Of a stretch of 50,139 nucleotides of DNA, positions 27,518 to 37,515 are shown one piece after another; within the stretch, counting starts at the first letter, position 1; each line of letters begins with the position of its first letter. This DNA is from an uncultured Fimbriimonadaceae bacterium (GTDB taxonomy: Bacteria; Armatimonadota; Fimbriimonadia; Fimbriimonadales; Fimbriimonadaceae), in NCBI GenBank assembly GCA_937961665.1, contig CALGMO010000064.1, forward strand, positions 1-50,139, in the 5' to 3' direction. Both the position numbers and the translations under genes were made by a program. Under the pieces are notes generated by a model. That model saw only the letters and a list, made by a program, of their open reading frames with translations, made no database searches and was not told where the DNA came from.

Positions 27518-28108
27518 TCAGCCTCCCATCCACGGCGCAACGAGATTCTGTTCGAACCCCAAGGCCTGCATGACTCTCGCCACCACCGTGTCCGCGAGCT
27601 CCTCAAGGCTCTGGGGACGACCGTACCACGCCGGACAGGCCGGAACGACGCGCGCCCCGACTTCGGCCAAAGCAGCGAGGTTGCGAAGCATGATCGCGTT
27701 CATCGGCATCTCCCGAGGCACGACGACCAAGCGCCTGCCTTCCTTGAGGCAGACGTCGGCGCAGCGCGTCAGAAGGTCGTCGCTGATCCCGTTCGCGATC
27801 CTTCCCGCCGTGCCCATGGAGCACGGAATGATCGCCATGCCGTCGTGCACGTAGCTGCCCGATGCGGGCGGCGTGAAATAGTCGCGGTCCCCCAGGAGCT
27901 CGATGTTCGGGAAGTCCGCTCCCAGCCAGGAGCCCGTGCGGAAGTTGGACTTCTCGAGTTCCACTCCCAGCTCGGTTCGGGCGACCTGAACCGCCTGCTC
28001 GCTCAGGATGAGGTGGATCTTCTCGCACAGGGGCGCCATGCGCATCAGAAACCGCTGGGCGTAGATCGCGCCGCTCGCTCCGGTGACACCCACGACGATT
28101 CTTGCCAT
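27518..28108 (-). CDS. ubiX: Flavin prenyltransferase UbiX
   Basis: UbiX joins a dimethylallyl group to FMN to give the prenyl-FMN cofactor of UbiD decarboxylases. The 196-residue protein has VVGVTGASGAIYAQRFL, the SYVHDGMAIIPCSMGTAGRIANGISDDLL block and RLVVVPREMPMN with the catalytic Glu region, and full length. No ubiD is in the window. The ATG at 28108 has TAGACT (28121-28116) only 7 nt upstream and no Shine-Dalgarno, so the message may be leaderless even though the epimerase gene ends just 15 bp away. Confidence 0.95.
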   Translation of the reverse strand: MARIVVGVTGASGAIYAQRFLMRMAPLCEKIHLILSEQAVQVARTELGVELEKSNFRTGSWLGADFPNIELLGDRDYFTPPASGSYVHDGMAIIPCSMGTAGRIANGISDDLLTRCADVCLKEGRRLVVVPREMPMNAIMLRNLAALAEVGARVVPACPAWYGRPQSLEELADTVVARVMQALGFEQNLVAPWMGG

Positions 28109-28123
28109 CGCAGGCAGTCTACG

Positions 28124-29122
28124 TCAAGGCGCAGGCGGTCGTTCGCTCCACAGCTTCAGGAGCCTCTGCTCTCGGTCCGCCGATAGTCCGGCCAGCCATG
28201 GGCGAGGCGGCTGGGCTCGATGCCACACAACCGTGTCCCGCGCCGTCTCGGCCAAAGGCCGCAAAGAGAGGCCGGCCGCGATGGCGCGGGAGGAGTCTGC
28301 CCTCATCGTACCGTCCGCCCGGGCCTCGGAGGCGATCCAGAGCGGCAGTTCCGTCCAGCACTGAACGCCCTGTTCGGCTAGGAACCCTTCGGAGACGGGC
28401 ACGGGGCGAGCCCCGGGAAATGCCGTGCCCAGCTCCCGCCAGAGGCCCTCCAGCGTCAGCGGTTCAGCCGGGCCAGCCGCGTTGAACACCCCAGTAACTT
28501 CTCCCTCGACGAGCCTCAGCATCCACTCCGCCAGGTCACGGACGTCGATCACCTGAACCGGCTGGTCCGGCCGGTCGGGAACAAGCACGTCGCCGCCGTC
28601 GGCGAAGCGCACGGGCCAGTACGTGAAGCGGTCGGTAGGATCCCACGGTCCGACGATCAGGGTCGGACGCACGATGGCGCTCCGAGCCTCGCCGAACGAG
28701 TCCCCCACCACCGACTCGCACGCGGCCTTCAGCGCGCCGTAGTCCCGAGCGACGTCCTCCGAGGATGGGTCGGCCAACTGGGCCATGGGGGAGTCCTCCG
28801 TGAGCGTCGGTGCATCCGCGTCGGCGTACACGGAGACGGAGGAGACGAACAGATAGCGGCCGGCTCTGGACCGCAGCCGCTCGCAGGAGGCTCGGACGAC
28901 TCGAGGCAGGTAGCCGCTGGTGTCGACCACGGCGTCCCAGGAGCCGTCGTCCAGCAGAGCCAAGTCGCTAGCGCGGTCGCCGATCAGTCGGCGAGCGTTC
29001 GGAAACAGATCCGCGCCGTGGCGGCCTCGGTGGAACAGCGTCACCTCATGGCCGGCATCCAAGGCGGCTTGCACGAACCAGCGGCCGAGGAACACGGTTC
29101 CGCCGAGAACGAGGATGCGCAT
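28124..29122 (-). CDS. NAD-dependent epimerase/dehydratase family protein (extended SDR)
   Basis: A 332-residue extended SDR with ILVLGGTVFLGRWFVQAALDAGHEVTL at the N-terminus, DTSGYLP, the SSVSVYAD strand, and YGALKAACE holding the catalytic Tyr-x-x-x-Lys. It most resembles the bacterial homologues of plant CSP41/isoflavone-reductase-like proteins; substrate unknown. It is followed at 15 nt by ubiX and is divergent from gyrA. CATAGT lies 5 nt before the ATG. Confidence 0.85.
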   Translation of the reverse strand: MRILVLGGTVFLGRWFVQAALDAGHEVTLFHRGRHGADLFPNARRLIGDRASDLALLDDGSWDAVVDTSGYLPRVVRASCERLRSRAGRYLFVSSVSVYADADAPTLTEDSPMAQLADPSSEDVARDYGALKAACESVVGDSFGEARSAIVRPTLIVGPWDPTDRFTYWPVRFADGGDVLVPDRPDQPVQVIDVRDLAEWMLRLVEGEVTGVFNAAGPAEPLTLEGLWRELGTAFPGARPVPVSEGFLAEQGVQCWTELPLWIASEARADGTMRADSSRAIAAGLSLRPLAETARDTVVWHRAQPPRPWLAGLSADREQRLLKLWSERPPAP

Positions 29123-29176
29123 GGCGCACTATGGCACGAGCAGGGCGGTCCGGGCTGGGTTCGCCCGGCGTTCGGG

Positions 29177-29238
29177 TAGAATCGAGGCTCCACTCCACCG
29201 TCGGCGAGCCTCTCCGGCGGCACCATGGAAGGAGTCCC
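29177..29238 (+). promoter_or_regulatory. gyrA: Probable gyrA promoter and leader
   Basis: TAGAAT at 29177-29182 is a plausible -10 box. The roughly 50-base leader contains a 7-pair hairpin (29184-29190 with 29206-29212) and AAGGAG at 29229-29234, four bases before the TTG start. No strong -35 is seen. Confidence 0.45.
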
Positions 29239-31713
<2,475 letters not shown>

Positions 31714-31717
31714 TCGT

Positions 31718-32314
31718 TTGTCGGCACAGGACGCTCACGACGTTCCGCCTCAGGCGGTGATCATCGCCGGACCGAACGGCTCCGGCAAGTCCACCTGCTC
31801 CCTGGCCCTTCTCACGCAGTTCGTCGAGTTCGTGAACGCGGACCTCATCGCCCAAGAGATCACCGGGCACACGCGAGCCGGGGCCGACATCGGCGCCGGA
31901 AGGCTGTTTCTGGAGCAGATCGAGCGACTGGCCCGCCAGCGGCGCGACTTCGCGATCGAGACGACCCTGGCCACCCGCTCGCTTGCCGACCGGATCGTCC
32001 AGTGGCGGCGCGACGGGTACCGGGTCCACCTCGTGTTCCTTTGGCTTCCGAGCGCGGACCTCGCCGTGCAGCGCGTTGCGTTCCGTGTCCGCTCCGGCGG
32101 GCACGATGTCCCGGAGAGCACGATCCGTCGTAGGTTCACCGCGGGGCTACGAAACCTGTTCCGCATCTACATCCCGATCGTGGACACCTGGAGGGTGTAC
32201 GATAATTCCCGTGGAGCGGACCCGGTTCTGATCGCCTCCGGCGTGAGGGGCGGACCCGTCAAGATCGCCGAGCCAGAGGCGTGGCGAGGGCTGCAACAGG
32301 AGTACGGCTCGTGA
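31718..32314 (+). CDS. Zeta-toxin-like P-loop kinase
   Basis: A 198-residue P-loop kinase of the chromosomal zeta/PezT-like group. It has Walker A GPNGSGKST (about 18-26), FVNADLIAQEI, FAIETTLATRSLADRI, the FLWLPSADLAVQRVAFRVRSGGHDVPE block, IRRRFTAGLRNLF, and YDNS near the end. True zeta toxins phosphorylate UDP-GlcNAc and block peptidoglycan synthesis; whether this member does so is unknown. It begins with TTG 5 nt after the gyrA stop and overlaps the following 72-residue gene as GTGA. This toxin-first order, with a small partner second, is common for this subgroup. Confidence 0.82.
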   Translation: MSAQDAHDVPPQAVIIAGPNGSGKSTCSLALLTQFVEFVNADLIAQEITGHTRAGADIGAGRLFLEQIERLARQRRDFAIETTLATRSLADRIVQWRRDGYRVHLVFLWLPSADLAVQRVAFRVRSGGHDVPESTIRRRFTAGLRNLFRIYIPIVDTWRVYDNSRGADPVLIASGVRGGPVKIAEPEAWRGLQQEYGS

Positions 32315-32529
32315 GCCATCTGGACCGCAAGAAGTTCGCGAACAGGTTCGAGCAGGACGACGAGGTCAGCCGCGCCGTTCGCGAGGCCGTGCATCGCGCG
32401 TTGGCCGAGCACAAGCGCAAAAGCAACTCGATTGCGGTCTGGAAGAACGGCAAGGTGGTGATTCTGGAGTCCCACGAGATTCCCGTCGAGGAGCCGCCGA
32501 AAGCCCAAGAGCCCCCTGAGAGGTCCTAA
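32311..32529 (+). CDS. Small protein coupled to the zeta-like kinase (candidate antitoxin)
   Basis: A 72-residue protein with a helical first half (about [21 protein letters not shown]) and then [19 protein letters not shown]. This 'vWkdGKVv' ending is seen in small partners of zeta-like kinases in other phyla. The GTG start overlaps the kinase stop (GTGA 32311-32314), so both are made in fixed ratio. Antitoxin function is inferred from position only; it does not resemble epsilon or PezA. Confidence 0.65.
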   Translation: MSHLDRKKFANRFEQDDEVSRAVREAVHRALAEHKRKSNSIAVWKNGKVVILESHEIPVEEPPKAQEPPERS

Positions 32530-32554
32530 GGCCTTCTCTTGCAAGATTATTGCA

Positions 32555-32560
32555 TATACT
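32555..32560 (+). promoter_or_regulatory. -10 box for a leaderless pseudopilin message
   Basis: TATACT ends six bases before the A of the ATG at 32567, so transcription should start on the start codon. No Shine-Dalgarno is present. Confidence 0.5.
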
Positions 32561-32566
32561 GGCGAT

Positions 32567-33238
32567 ATGCAAAGCGGTCGTTCCACCAACGGGTTCACGC
32601 TGATCGAGCTGCTGGTCGTCATCGCGATCATCGCGATCTTGGCGGCGATTCTGTTCCCTGTGTTCGCGCAGGCGAAGCTCGCCGCGCAGAGGGCGAAGGA
32701 CCTGTCCAACCAGCGCCAGCTCGGCCTGGCGATCGCGATGTACGCCGCGGACAACGACGACTTCACGATGGTCGCGGACCACGAGTCCGGCTACGATTGG
32801 TTCGAACCCCTGCTTCCCTACTTCAAGTCTCCGGATGTGCTGCGGTCTCCCGCGATCCATGGCAGGGCCGTCCCGGCGGAGAGCGACTACGTGATCAACG
32901 GCCTGATTTCGCACGGTCTGTCGCTCACGAGCTTCAGCGAGCCATCCTCGCAGATCACGACTGCTGTGCGAAACAGGAACTCGGAGGAGCTGCACTACCA
33001 CCCGTGGCCGACCGAGTCCGACGGCGACTGGGACGATTGGACCTCGTACATCGACGAGGAGGACGGCGGGAACTCCGTTCTGGACCGCGTGGAGATCCGA
33101 GCCTTCGGCAAGGGCGGCAACTTCTCGTTCATCGACGGGCACGCCAAGCACCTCGCTTGGGAGGCGACGCTCCGGGATCGACTGCCGGGCATGCACAACG
33201 TGGACCGCATCTGGATCCAGATCCATCACGATCACTGA
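32567..33238 (+). CDS. Pseudopilin-like secreted protein (prepilin N-terminus, DUF1559-like)
   Basis: A 223-residue protein with leader MQSGRSTNG, cleavage expected at Gly9/Phe10, then [29 protein letters not shown] helix with [20 protein letters not shown] and the C-terminal [13 protein letters not shown] follow, both typical of the DUF1559-type pseudopilins. Exported to the inner membrane and likely processed by prepilin peptidase; the partner assembly system is not visible. It ends with a His-rich IHHDH tail and overlaps the converging GT9 gene by 7 nt. Confidence 0.85.
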   Translation: MQSGRSTNGFTLIELLVVIAIIAILAAILFPVFAQAKLAAQRAKDLSNQRQLGLAIAMYAADNDDFTMVADHESGYDWFEPLLPYFKSPDVLRSPAIHGRAVPAESDYVINGLISHGLSLTSFSEPSSQITTAVRNRNSEELHYHPWPTESDGDWDDWTSYIDEEDGGNSVLDRVEIRAFGKGGNFSFIDGHAKHLAWEATLRDRLPGMHNVDRIWIQIHHDH

Positions 33239-34119
33239 TCCGCGTAGAGGGCACGGCTCAGGGCCTCGACGGCTTCGTCCGCCGAGGCCTCCGTCGTGAG
33301 GGTGACGTTTCTCGGCTCGTGCCACCCCCATTTCGGCGCCAGGCGAGGACTGAGGAACGCCAGCGTGGGAACGCCCATCGCCGCGGCCAGGTGCACCAGA
33401 CCGGTGTCTCCGGCGATGAAAGCGCGAGAGGACGAAAGCCTGCGGAGAATGCCGTCCAAATCCGTCCTGCCCGCGACGATCGCCGCTCCTTGGCAGAACT
33501 GGCGGGCGAAGGCGCGGCAGGACTCCACCTCGGCGGGGCCACCCACCAGCTCCACGTCGTGGTCGGCGATGCGCAGGGCCGAGAGAGCTTGCCCCAAGAC
33601 ATGCCACGGCGGACGCTTCCACGGGTGTCTCGCGCCGGGCTGCAGCCGCACCTTCCCGTCGGGCGACTCGGGACGAGAGATCCTAGGCCGTGAGGCGCGA
33701 ACCTCCAGGCCGATGGACCGGGCAAGGTCCAGCAGGCACTCCACCTCCGAGCGTGCGGACGAGTACGGCACGGCCACGGTGAGCAGAGCGCCGCGGGCCT
33801 CGGTCCGATGGCCGACGCGCACCGGGACGCCCGCCAGGCGCACCTGGAGTGCCGAGCGGAAGCTCCGGTTGGCGAGAAACGCCGCTTGGAAGCTCTCGCG
33901 CAACACGAGGCGCCGCCATCGCAACACCCCCGCAAGGTGCCGATCCGGAGGGGCGAGCCACTCGCAGGGACGATCGCGGAAAATCGGGCGCAGCGCTTCA
34001 GCCGCGCACACCGTGACCGAGTCGAAGGCCGCCAACAGGCAGTCCAGCAATGGGAGCGACAGAACCGCGTCCCCGATGTAGCCGGGCTTCAGCACCAGCA
34101 GAGCTCTACTTTCCGGCAA
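33232..34119 (-). CDS. Glycosyltransferase family 9 (heptosyltransferase-like)
   Basis: A 295-residue GT-B protein like those that add heptoses to the LPS core. Visible are [22 protein letters not shown] (acceptor-side start), [14 protein letters not shown], and the donor-side [23 protein letters not shown] with the family's D-T-G-x-x-H motif. It is slightly short. The TTG start at 34119 has GGGAGG 9 nt upstream and overlaps the upstream GT9 gene by 14 nt. The pair suggests surface glycan synthesis, probably in a diderm envelope; the sugar is unknown. Confidence 0.85.
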   Translation of the reverse strand: MPESRALLVLKPGYIGDAVLSLPLLDCLLAAFDSVTVCAAEALRPIFRDRPCEWLAPPDRHLAGVLRWRRLVLRESFQAAFLANRSFRSALQVRLAGVPVRVGHRTEARGALLTVAVPYSSARSEVECLLDLARSIGLEVRASRPRISRPESPDGKVRLQPGARHPWKRPPWHVLGQALSALRIADHDVELVGGPAEVESCRAFARQFCQGAAIVAGRTDLDGILRRLSSSRAFIAGDTGLVHLAAAMGVPTLAFLSPRLAPKWGWHEPRNVTLTTEASADEAVEALSRALYADQ

Positions 34120-35122
34120 GCGGCATGGCCTCCCAGACTCGGTCTACGGAGATGGATGCCACGGTCCCGCCGGGCTCCGGCGTGAGAACGGTCAGGTTCG
34201 GCACGCGCGGGGCCCAAAGGCGATGGATGCCGTGCCGGAAGATCCCCAGGATCGGCGTCGAGGTTGCGGCAGCCAGGTGGAGCACGCCGTTGTCCAGCGA
34301 GACCACCAGCCTCGCCGCGCGGGCGGCGCCCACCACCTGGGGCAGGCTCAGCCTTCCGCGGAGGTCCTCGACGAGGCCCTCGCGCACCCAACCGTCCTCG
34401 TCGCTGGCGCCCTTCCAATAGCGCCTCTGGGCCTCGGGGGGCGCTCCCAGAAGTCCGACGGACCATCCGCCGGCTCGGAGCCTGCGGAGGAGCTCCCGCC
34501 ATCGGTCGCCAGGCCAGAGCTTGTCCTCTCCGGAGGCGGCGGTCGCCACCAGAACATCCGGCACCCGGAAGGCCGGCTCCTCTTCCGGCACCCGGTAGGG
34601 CCCCACCTCGCCCTGCAGATGGCAGGCGCGGCACAGGATCTCCGAGATGTGGGTCGTGCGCAGCGACTGGTGACGCGACGCGAGGTCTTCGGCGCACCAG
34701 TCTGGGTCCTGCCAGAGCCTCGACGCGGGATCGTCGCCGAACGCCAAGTCTCCCCGGCCCTCGGAGTCCAGGCACGGGCCGAACACGACGGTCTCCGGGC
34801 CGCAGAGCATCGCGGCCACCGCCTTCGCCCAAGGTGCGTTCTCGATGTTGACGACGACGTCGAAGGGTGCGGCGGCGGCCGCCTCCTTGGCCACCTGCCG
34901 GGGAGCGACGCCGAGGTGGCTGCCCGTGCCGTCGATCAGATGGGAAGCGGTCTGCAGCTCGAGCGTCCTCGTCCCGCCGTAGTACCAGACCTCGCTGGGG
35001 CTCCATTCCTCGCGCACGAGGGCGAGGAGCGGGGTGGCTACCACGAAGTTGCCGATCGCGTCGTTGGCGACGACCGCGACGCGGACGCCTGGGCGCACGA
35101 ACCCGTCCCTGCTTCGCAGCAC
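34106..35122 (-). CDS. Glycosyltransferase family 9 (heptosyltransferase-like)
   Basis: A 338-residue second GT9 protein with VAVVANDAIGNFVVATPLLALV near the start, DVVVNIENAPW, the central KLWPGDRWRELLRRL, and VVSLDNGVLHLAAATSTPILGIF, where the D-x-G-x-x-H motif reads DNGVLH. The chosen start is GTG 35122, because TACAAT lies exactly 7 nt before it (35135-35130) and the conserved GT9 N-terminus follows; an ATG 29 codons upstream is possible but lies beyond that promoter. It is co-transcribed with the second GT9 gene. Confidence 0.85.
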   Translation of the reverse strand: MLRSRDGFVRPGVRVAVVANDAIGNFVVATPLLALVREEWSPSEVWYYGGTRTLELQTASHLIDGTGSHLGVAPRQVAKEAAAAAPFDVVVNIENAPWAKAVAAMLCGPETVVFGPCLDSEGRGDLAFGDDPASRLWQDPDWCAEDLASRHQSLRTTHISEILCRACHLQGEVGPYRVPEEEPAFRVPDVLVATAASGEDKLWPGDRWRELLRRLRAGGWSVGLLGAPPEAQRRYWKGASDEDGWVREGLVEDLRGRLSLPQVVGAARAARLVVSLDNGVLHLAAATSTPILGIFRHGIHRLWAPRVPNLTVLTPEPGGTVASISVDRVWEAMPLAGK

Positions 35123-35129
35123 GGGAGCG

Positions 35130-35151
35130 ATTGTAGCGCATGCGGTACAAT
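35130..35151. promoter_or_regulatory. Palindromic divergent promoter/operator between the GT9 genes and murQ
   Basis: The 22 bases read ATTGTA-g-CGCATGCG-g-TACAAT, a palindrome with a single mismatched pair. Its ends are two outward-facing TACAAT -10 boxes: 35135-35130 for the GT9 operon, 7 nt from its GTG, and 35146-35151 towards murQ. Confidence 0.6.
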
Positions 35152-35320
35152 CCCCTTGGCGGCTCGCGCGGACCACTCGGCCGAGGCGCCGGCTCAGGAT
35201 GCGGTCCATCCCTTCGACGAGGAAGGTTGATCGCGGCGAGGCCCTCGCGGCCCGCCGGGACGCGCCCCTTCCCCCTCCCGACGGATTCCTCCGCCTGCCT
35301 CAGAGCAACGTGCTGCAACC
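35152..35320 (+). other. Untranslated leader of murQ
   Basis: These 169 bases between the TACAAT box and the murQ ATG are GC-rich and could fold into several hairpins, for instance around 35230-35270. I recognise no riboswitch class, no Shine-Dalgarno and no convincing small gene in it. Confidence 0.35.
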
Positions 35321-36148
35321 ATGAACACCGAATCGCGAAACCCGCGCTCCTACGGACTGGACAAGATGACGGCCGCGCAGATCGTCCGGCTGATGAACGA
35401 GGAGGAGTACGTGGTGATGCAGGTCCTGCAGTCCGTGGAGGCCGACTTGGCGCGCTGCGCCGAGAAGGTCGCGGAGACCTTCCAGAACGGCGGGAGGATC
35501 ATCTACGTGGGAAGCGGAACGAGCGGAAGGATCGCGGCGATGGACGCTGCCGAGATGCCACCCACCTTCGGCCTGGAGCCGGGGGTGTTCATCGCCCTGG
35601 TCTCGGAGGGCCCGGAGGGTGTGGCTGGCGCACCGGATAGCGCCGAGGAGGACGAGCACGCGGCGGTCGTGGCGCTGAACCAGCTGCGGGTGGACCGCAA
35701 CGACATCGTGATCGGGCTGACGGCGAGCGGGCGGACCCCCTTCGCGGTGGCGGCGGTGCGGCACGCGCACCAGAAGGGGGTATGGACGTGCGGCATCGCC
35801 AACAACCGCAACAGCAAGCTGCTGCGCATCGTGGATCTGCCGATCCTCCTCGACACCGGTCCAGAGGTGCTGACGGGCAGCACGCGTCTGAAGGCGGGCA
35901 CGGCTCTGAAGCTCGCGCTGAACAGGATCAGCACAGCGGCGATGGTTCTCAGCGGCAAGGTGATCGAGAACCTAATGGTGGACGTCAAGCCGGTGAACCA
36001 GAAGCACCGGGAGCGCTGCGCGCGGATCGTTCGCGACCTGACGACCGCGACTCTCGACGAGGCCTACGACCTCCTGGAGAAGAACGACTGGAACGTCCGC
36101 AAGGTCCTGGGAATCCTGCGTCCGGAGCTCGTTCCGACGACCCGGTAG
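35321..36148 (+). CDS. murQ: N-acetylmuramic acid 6-phosphate etherase
   Basis: MurQ cleaves the lactyl ether of MurNAc-6-phosphate to GlcNAc-6-phosphate in cell-wall recycling. The 275-residue protein is a single SIS domain with GGRIIYVGSGTSGRIAAMDAAEMPPTFG, the EEDEHAAV segment, DIVIGLTASGRTPFAVAAVRHA, and TGSTRLKAGTALKLALNRISTAAMV. It ends with a C-terminal helix pair (TLDEAYDLLEKNDWNVRKVL). It is about 20 residues shorter than the E. coli protein at the N-terminus. The stop codon TAG is inside the terminator hairpin. No murP or anmK is adjacent. Confidence 0.95.
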   Translation: MNTESRNPRSYGLDKMTAAQIVRLMNEEEYVVMQVLQSVEADLARCAEKVAETFQNGGRIIYVGSGTSGRIAAMDAAEMPPTFGLEPGVFIALVSEGPEGVAGAPDSAEEDEHAAVVALNQLRVDRNDIVIGLTASGRTPFAVAAVRHAHQKGVWTCGIANNRNSKLLRIVDLPILLDTGPEVLTGSTRLKAGTALKLALNRISTAAMVLSGKVIENLMVDVKPVNQKHRERCARIVRDLTTATLDEAYDLLEKNDWNVRKVLGILRPELVPTTR

Positions 36149-36163
36149 TTCCTACCGGTTTTT
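36142..36163 (+). terminator. Intrinsic terminator of murQ, overlapping its stop codon
   Basis: A perfect 7-pair stem CCGGTAG/CTACCGG (36142-36148, 36152-36158) with a TTC loop is followed at once by five Ts. The TAG stop forms the end of the left arm. Confidence 0.88.
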
Positions 36164-36271
36164 GCGCCCCCGGCTCTCCGTGGGTCTTCCGCATGCACGA
36201 CCCTGCGCGCCTTGCTTCATAATTGCCGAAGGAAACCCAACCGGCCACGGATGGCGCCCCTTGGAGAACCT

Positions 36272-37219
36272 ATGCGCAAAGCATTCACCTTGATCGAGCT
36301 CTTGGTGGTCATCGCGATCATTGCGATCCTGGCCGCCATCCTCTTCCCTGTCTTCGCCCAGGCGAAGGTCTCTGCCAAGAAAGCCGCCGCCATCAGCAAC
36401 CAGAAGCAGATCGGCCTCGCGCTGATCATGTACACGACGGACTACGACGACACCTATCCGCGGAACGACGGGTGCGTGCTGAACTCGTCTCTGAACCCGC
36501 GACTGAACGACGGCGTGCTCCGGTGCGGCGGATCGGCCGGCTTCGCCCACCGCATGAACCACTTCAGCTGGCAGAAGTGGGTGATGCCCTACATCAAGAA
36601 CGTGGACATCCTGGAGCACCAGCTGCGGCAGAAGGACTCGGTGCAGTGGAACACCAACGGCCAGATCGTCGGCGGGTTCGTTCTGAACTCGGCGGTGACC
36701 GGCTCGCTGGACACCTACAATCGGGCTCCCACGTTCCCGCGGCAGTTCCGCAACAGCTGGCTGGGTGGGACGACCACCGCGACGCCTCCCTCGACCATGG
36801 TGCTTCTCGAGTTCCCCGCCGCGGGCGTGCCAATCCTCCCGGGCGGTTCGGTCGACAGCCAGGGCGTCGGCCCGGTCGTCACGGTCTATCCCCCGGCCAT
36901 CCGCGAGTTCTGGCGCTACAAGCTGATGAAGGGCACCGTCACCGACTGCGTGAACGGCACCTCGGGCACCGAGCCGGATCCCTCTAAGATCGCCGCGGGC
37001 GGCATCATCGCGGGCCTCGCGGACGGCAGCGCGCGCTTCATCAGCGCCGGCCAGTTCCTCGCGCAGACCCCGCCGAAGATCGAGTACCTCGGCGTGACGG
37101 GCGGCCCGAGCGCCGGTTGGACCTTCCAGGACGACTGCCGCTACATCACGGCCGGCAACCTAGGCTTCGTGCAGCCGGATACGACGATCAACTATCCGCT
37201 GTGGGGTCTCGGCCAGTGA
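36272..37219 (+). CDS. Pseudopilin-like secreted protein (prepilin N-terminus, DUF1559-like)
   Basis: A 315-residue protein with a very short leader MRKA, then [28 protein letters not shown]. The helix AISNQKQIGLALIMYTTDYDDTYP follows, and near the C-terminus GLADGSARFISAG, the DG-containing element of the DUF1559-type families. Start at ATG 36272, five bases after GGAG. The GTGA overlap at its end couples it to a small lipoprotein gene, suggesting that the two proteins work together in the envelope. CATAAT at 36218 may be the -10 box. Confidence 0.86.
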   Translation: MRKAFTLIELLVVIAIIAILAAILFPVFAQAKVSAKKAAAISNQKQIGLALIMYTTDYDDTYPRNDGCVLNSSLNPRLNDGVLRCGGSAGFAHRMNHFSWQKWVMPYIKNVDILEHQLRQKDSVQWNTNGQIVGGFVLNSAVTGSLDTYNRAPTFPRQFRNSWLGGTTTATPPSTMVLLEFPAAGVPILPGGSVDSQGVGPVVTVYPPAIREFWRYKLMKGTVTDCVNGTSGTEPDPSKIAAGGIIAGLADGSARFISAGQFLAQTPPKIEYLGVTGGPSAGWTFQDDCRYITAGNLGFVQPDTTINYPLWGLGQ

Positions 37220-37443
37220 TCCGAGCGCTCTCCTTGCTGGCTGCGGCGGCGATCCTCTCGGGTTGCAGCGCAGGCTCCGGCGTCACCGAGTCGGACGCCC
37301 AGAAGGTCAAGGAGGAGTTCTCGACCGAGAACTACGAGAAGGCCATGAAGGAGTCCGGAAGGGCCGAGGAGCTGGAGGCCCAGAAGCAGCGGGAGGCGCA
37401 GTACCTCCAAGGCGGTGGAGAGCAGGACGCCGAGCAGCGCTAA
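37216..37443 (+). CDS. Small lipoprotein coupled to a pseudopilin
   Basis: A 75-residue lipoprotein: signal peptide VIRALSLLAAAAILSGC with the lipobox LSGC at Cys17, then a mature part of only about 59 residues, highly charged and Glu/Lys/Gln-rich, predicted as a single helix. The GTG start overlaps the stop of the pseudopilin gene. No family is recognised. Its size and context recall pilotin-like or periplasmic helper proteins, but this is only positional inference. Confidence 0.75.
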   Translation: MIRALSLLAAAAILSGCSAGSGVTESDAQKVKEEFSTENYEKAMKESGRAEELEAQKQREAQYLQGGGEQDAEQR

Positions 37444-37462
37444 ACCATCGGCTCGCGAGCTG

Positions 37463-37499
37463 GAAGCCGGCCCAACCCGTGACGGGTGGGGCCGGCTTC
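37463..37499. terminator. Bidirectional hairpin between the lipoprotein and RNase E/G genes
   Basis: A 17-position stem with one A-G mismatch (37463-37479 with 37483-37499) and a TGA loop lies between converging genes. There is no long T-tract on either side. Confidence 0.72.
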
Positions 37500-37515
37500 G
37501 CTTGTGCACCGTCCA

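Noticed and set aside
27545-27562. tRNA-like T-arm sequence (GTTCGAACCCC), also near 32800
   Set aside because: Both lie inside coding regions (ubiX, pseudopilin), and no acceptor, D or anticodon arm can be fitted around them.
35140-35640. Plus-strand open frame starting at ATG 35140
   Set aside because: It overlaps the murQ start in another frame, is Arg/Pro/Gly-rich and has no Shine-Dalgarno or similarity. The region is better read as the murQ leader.
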